Source: Cinclus cinclus | Lineage: Eukaryota; Chordata; Aves; Passeriformes; Cinclidae | Assembly (NCBI RefSeq): GCF_963662255.1 | Contig: NC_085068.1 | Coordinates: forward strand, 3,844,001-3,908,000 | Direction of reading: 5' to 3' | Length of the DNA stretch: 64,000 nt | In this document: piece after piece, positions 62,596 to 64,000 of the stretch | Layout: each line of letters opens with the position of its first letter | Position numbering within the stretch: position 1 is the first letter of the stretch | The notes under the pieces: model-generated | Seen by the model: the letters and a program-made list of their open reading frames with translations, nothing else | Told to the model about the DNA's origin: nothing | Database searches by the model: none | Translations under genes and position numbers: made by a program

Positions 62596-62625
62596 CAGTA
62601 GCAGAAGTAGTAGCAGAAGTAGTAG
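62596..62625. repeat. Short AGTAGCAGA tandem repeat
   Basis: gtagcagaagta is repeated twice in phase with a 15-base step, forming a small AGY-rich array. On the minus strand it yields a run of leucine codons, which is an artefact. Confidence 0.7.
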
Positions 62626-63827
62626 CTCCTTGGTGCTGAAGCTCAGAGTCATGCACAGAGCTGCTGTGTCTTGCTCTTTGCCTTCAGTAGAGCTAGTGAG
62701 TGAGTCCAGAGCTCCCCATGCTGTGGACACTCAGAGAAAGTGTCCTTGCTCACAACAGCCCTGTCCACATGAGCTTTGGAGCAGGGAGGAACAGAGTTTT
62801 TGTCTGTGCAGTGATCAGTATCAGAGGAAGGGAAAGATCCATGACTCCTTACTCTGTTTCTTTATGTTGTGGTGCCTCTTGAGGTGCTAGGTTTGGGCAA
62901 CTTGGGCATCAGATTTGGCCACTGACCTTAGCAATTGCCAAGGCTGCAGATTCTGAAAGGCTGAGCTGGACTGTGTTCCTCAATTCCTGCTGGATCTGAA
63001 ACTATGCCAGAGCAAAGGCAGCCTGAGAAATATCCCTGAGAAGGACATGTTGGCACTTGGAGAGCTACAGGACCATTGATGCAGCAGTCTGGAGGCAATG
63101 GTCTCCAGTGATCCTGGCTTTGCCTCCACTGGAGCAAACTGGGCTCTTGCTTTTATGTCACAATGTCTTTTAGCTTGTCCTGCATTGAATTTCTGTAGTG
63201 GAACAGCCTGCCCTTCTGGAAGGTTATAAAAGGCTTTTTATTTAACCCCATGACACAGATATATCCTCCCACACTGTCCACCAAGGAAGCTGTGCAGACT
63301 GATTTGCAGCCAGGCAGAACAAATTCAGTGTCTTAGCTACTTCTTCTAAAATCACTGCTCATCCCAGATAGTGTGGAAGCCCTCTGTACATTTTACAGAG
63401 ATTTCAAAGGCTTGTGTAACTACTGTGCCCTGGGTTAGTACCCAGGGTCCCAGAGCTAGACATCTTTCAATGCCTGTCTCCATCCTGAGGACAGAAGTTT
63501 TTGGCTTTTTCTTCTCTGCTCCTGCTTTGGGCAATTGCTGAAGGGAGGAGGGGGGCAGTGACCAGGGCCAGAGGCAGAGCAACAAGCAGATGAGAAGAAC
63601 AAATGGAAGGGAGGATGGTTCAAAATACAAGGGGAGAAGAGGAGTGAGCACCCACCCCATGGACAGTGGGAGGGAGGGCACTGCCATTCTACCACGTTGT
63701 GTGTGGACCTTAGAGTGTCAGTTCTCAGAGTGATGTAGCACAATTCCTGATGTATGCGTGTCACTTTTGTAAGTTGTCTCCTACCCTCACTATTTTCAGT
63801 GTTCCTTGATTTTTTGAGACTGTTGTA

Positions 63828-63833
63828 AATAAA
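63828..63833 (+). terminator. Probable poly(A) signal AATAAA
   Basis: The hexamer sits in tgttgtaaataaaaagattt, with a TGTA word just upstream (the kind recognised by cleavage factor I) and a T-rich stretch before it. This is the best-looking of the candidate signals and may mark the distal end of the DISP3 transcript, 5.0 kb after the stop. It could also belong to an unrelated non-coding transcript. Confidence 0.4.
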
Positions 63834-63860
63834 AAGATTTTGACATTCTCACGTTTGGAT

Positions 63861-64000
63861 CCCTCACTCATCACCACATTCCTGTTCATGTACACACAGT
63901 GACAGCCAGAGTGGCACTGACAGGATCTGTGCTGTGTAAGGAATGCAGTGGGGATGAGGCCACAGAACCAGTTCCTAACATGCACAGGGTTGTCTGCTCC
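63861..64000. other. Downstream flank to window end
   Basis: Short stretch after the distal poly(A) signal. Nothing recognisable. Confidence 0.5.

Larger units (their letters stand above)
58801..63860 (+). other. DISP3: DISP3 3' UTR of uncertain length and downstream flank
   Basis: No protein-coding frame is recognised after the DISP3 stop. The first few hundred bases are T/A-rich (about 58830-58980 and 59070-59130), typical of a vertebrate 3' UTR. AATAAA occurs at 60575-60580, 62005-62010 and 63828-63833. Without transcript data the end cannot be fixed. A 5-kb UTR ending near 63.85 kb is possible, as long UTRs are common in neural genes. Confidence 0.5.

Overview
The window is vertebrate nuclear DNA, most likely from a bird and probably a passerine. 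The evidence is a large multi-exon gene with GT-AG introns, whose protein is clearly the vertebrate Dispatched-family member DISP3 (PTCHD2). Its introns are compact (20 coding exons in about 16 kb). An LTR at 5.0-5.7 kb also resembles a family I know from passerine genomes. The species assignment is inference. No prokaryotic feature, CRISPR array or operon is present.

Layout. (1) 1-27.6 kb: apparently intergenic. I found no recognisable coding exon. It holds two probable solo LTRs of endogenous retroviruses, each with matching target-site duplications (5023-5736 and 25989-26441), several pyrimidine-rich tracts, an AT-rich block, and some short inverted and direct repeats. (2) About 27.85-28.95 kb: a strong CpG island packed with short GC-rich tandem repeats and ending in good splice donors. 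It is the best candidate for the DISP3 promoter and non-coding first exon. (3) 28.8-42.56 kb: the inferred 13.8-kb first intron. (4) 42571-58800: the full DISP3 coding sequence on the + strand in 20 exons, 4011 bases including the stop and 1336 residues. Every exon junction was followed by eye and keeps the frame. (5) 58.8-64 kb: 3' UTR and downstream flank, with possible poly(A) signals near 60.58 and 63.83 kb.

DISP3 is a 12-span RND/Patched-like membrane protein with a sterol-sensing domain. The copy looks intact. It has a conserved acidic set in the two pore-like helices (GIGVDD in TM4 and GSSVDY in TM10) and two furin-type basic sites in the first extracellular loop. The splicing has some uncommon details: two NAGNAG tandem acceptors, one GC-AG intron and one weak donor.

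I did not find a new biological system. The most checkable points are the promoter minisatellites, the duplicated first-exon donor, the furin-like sites, the tandem acceptors and the two solo LTRs. Comparisons with human DISP3 and with repeat families are from memory, not from a search.
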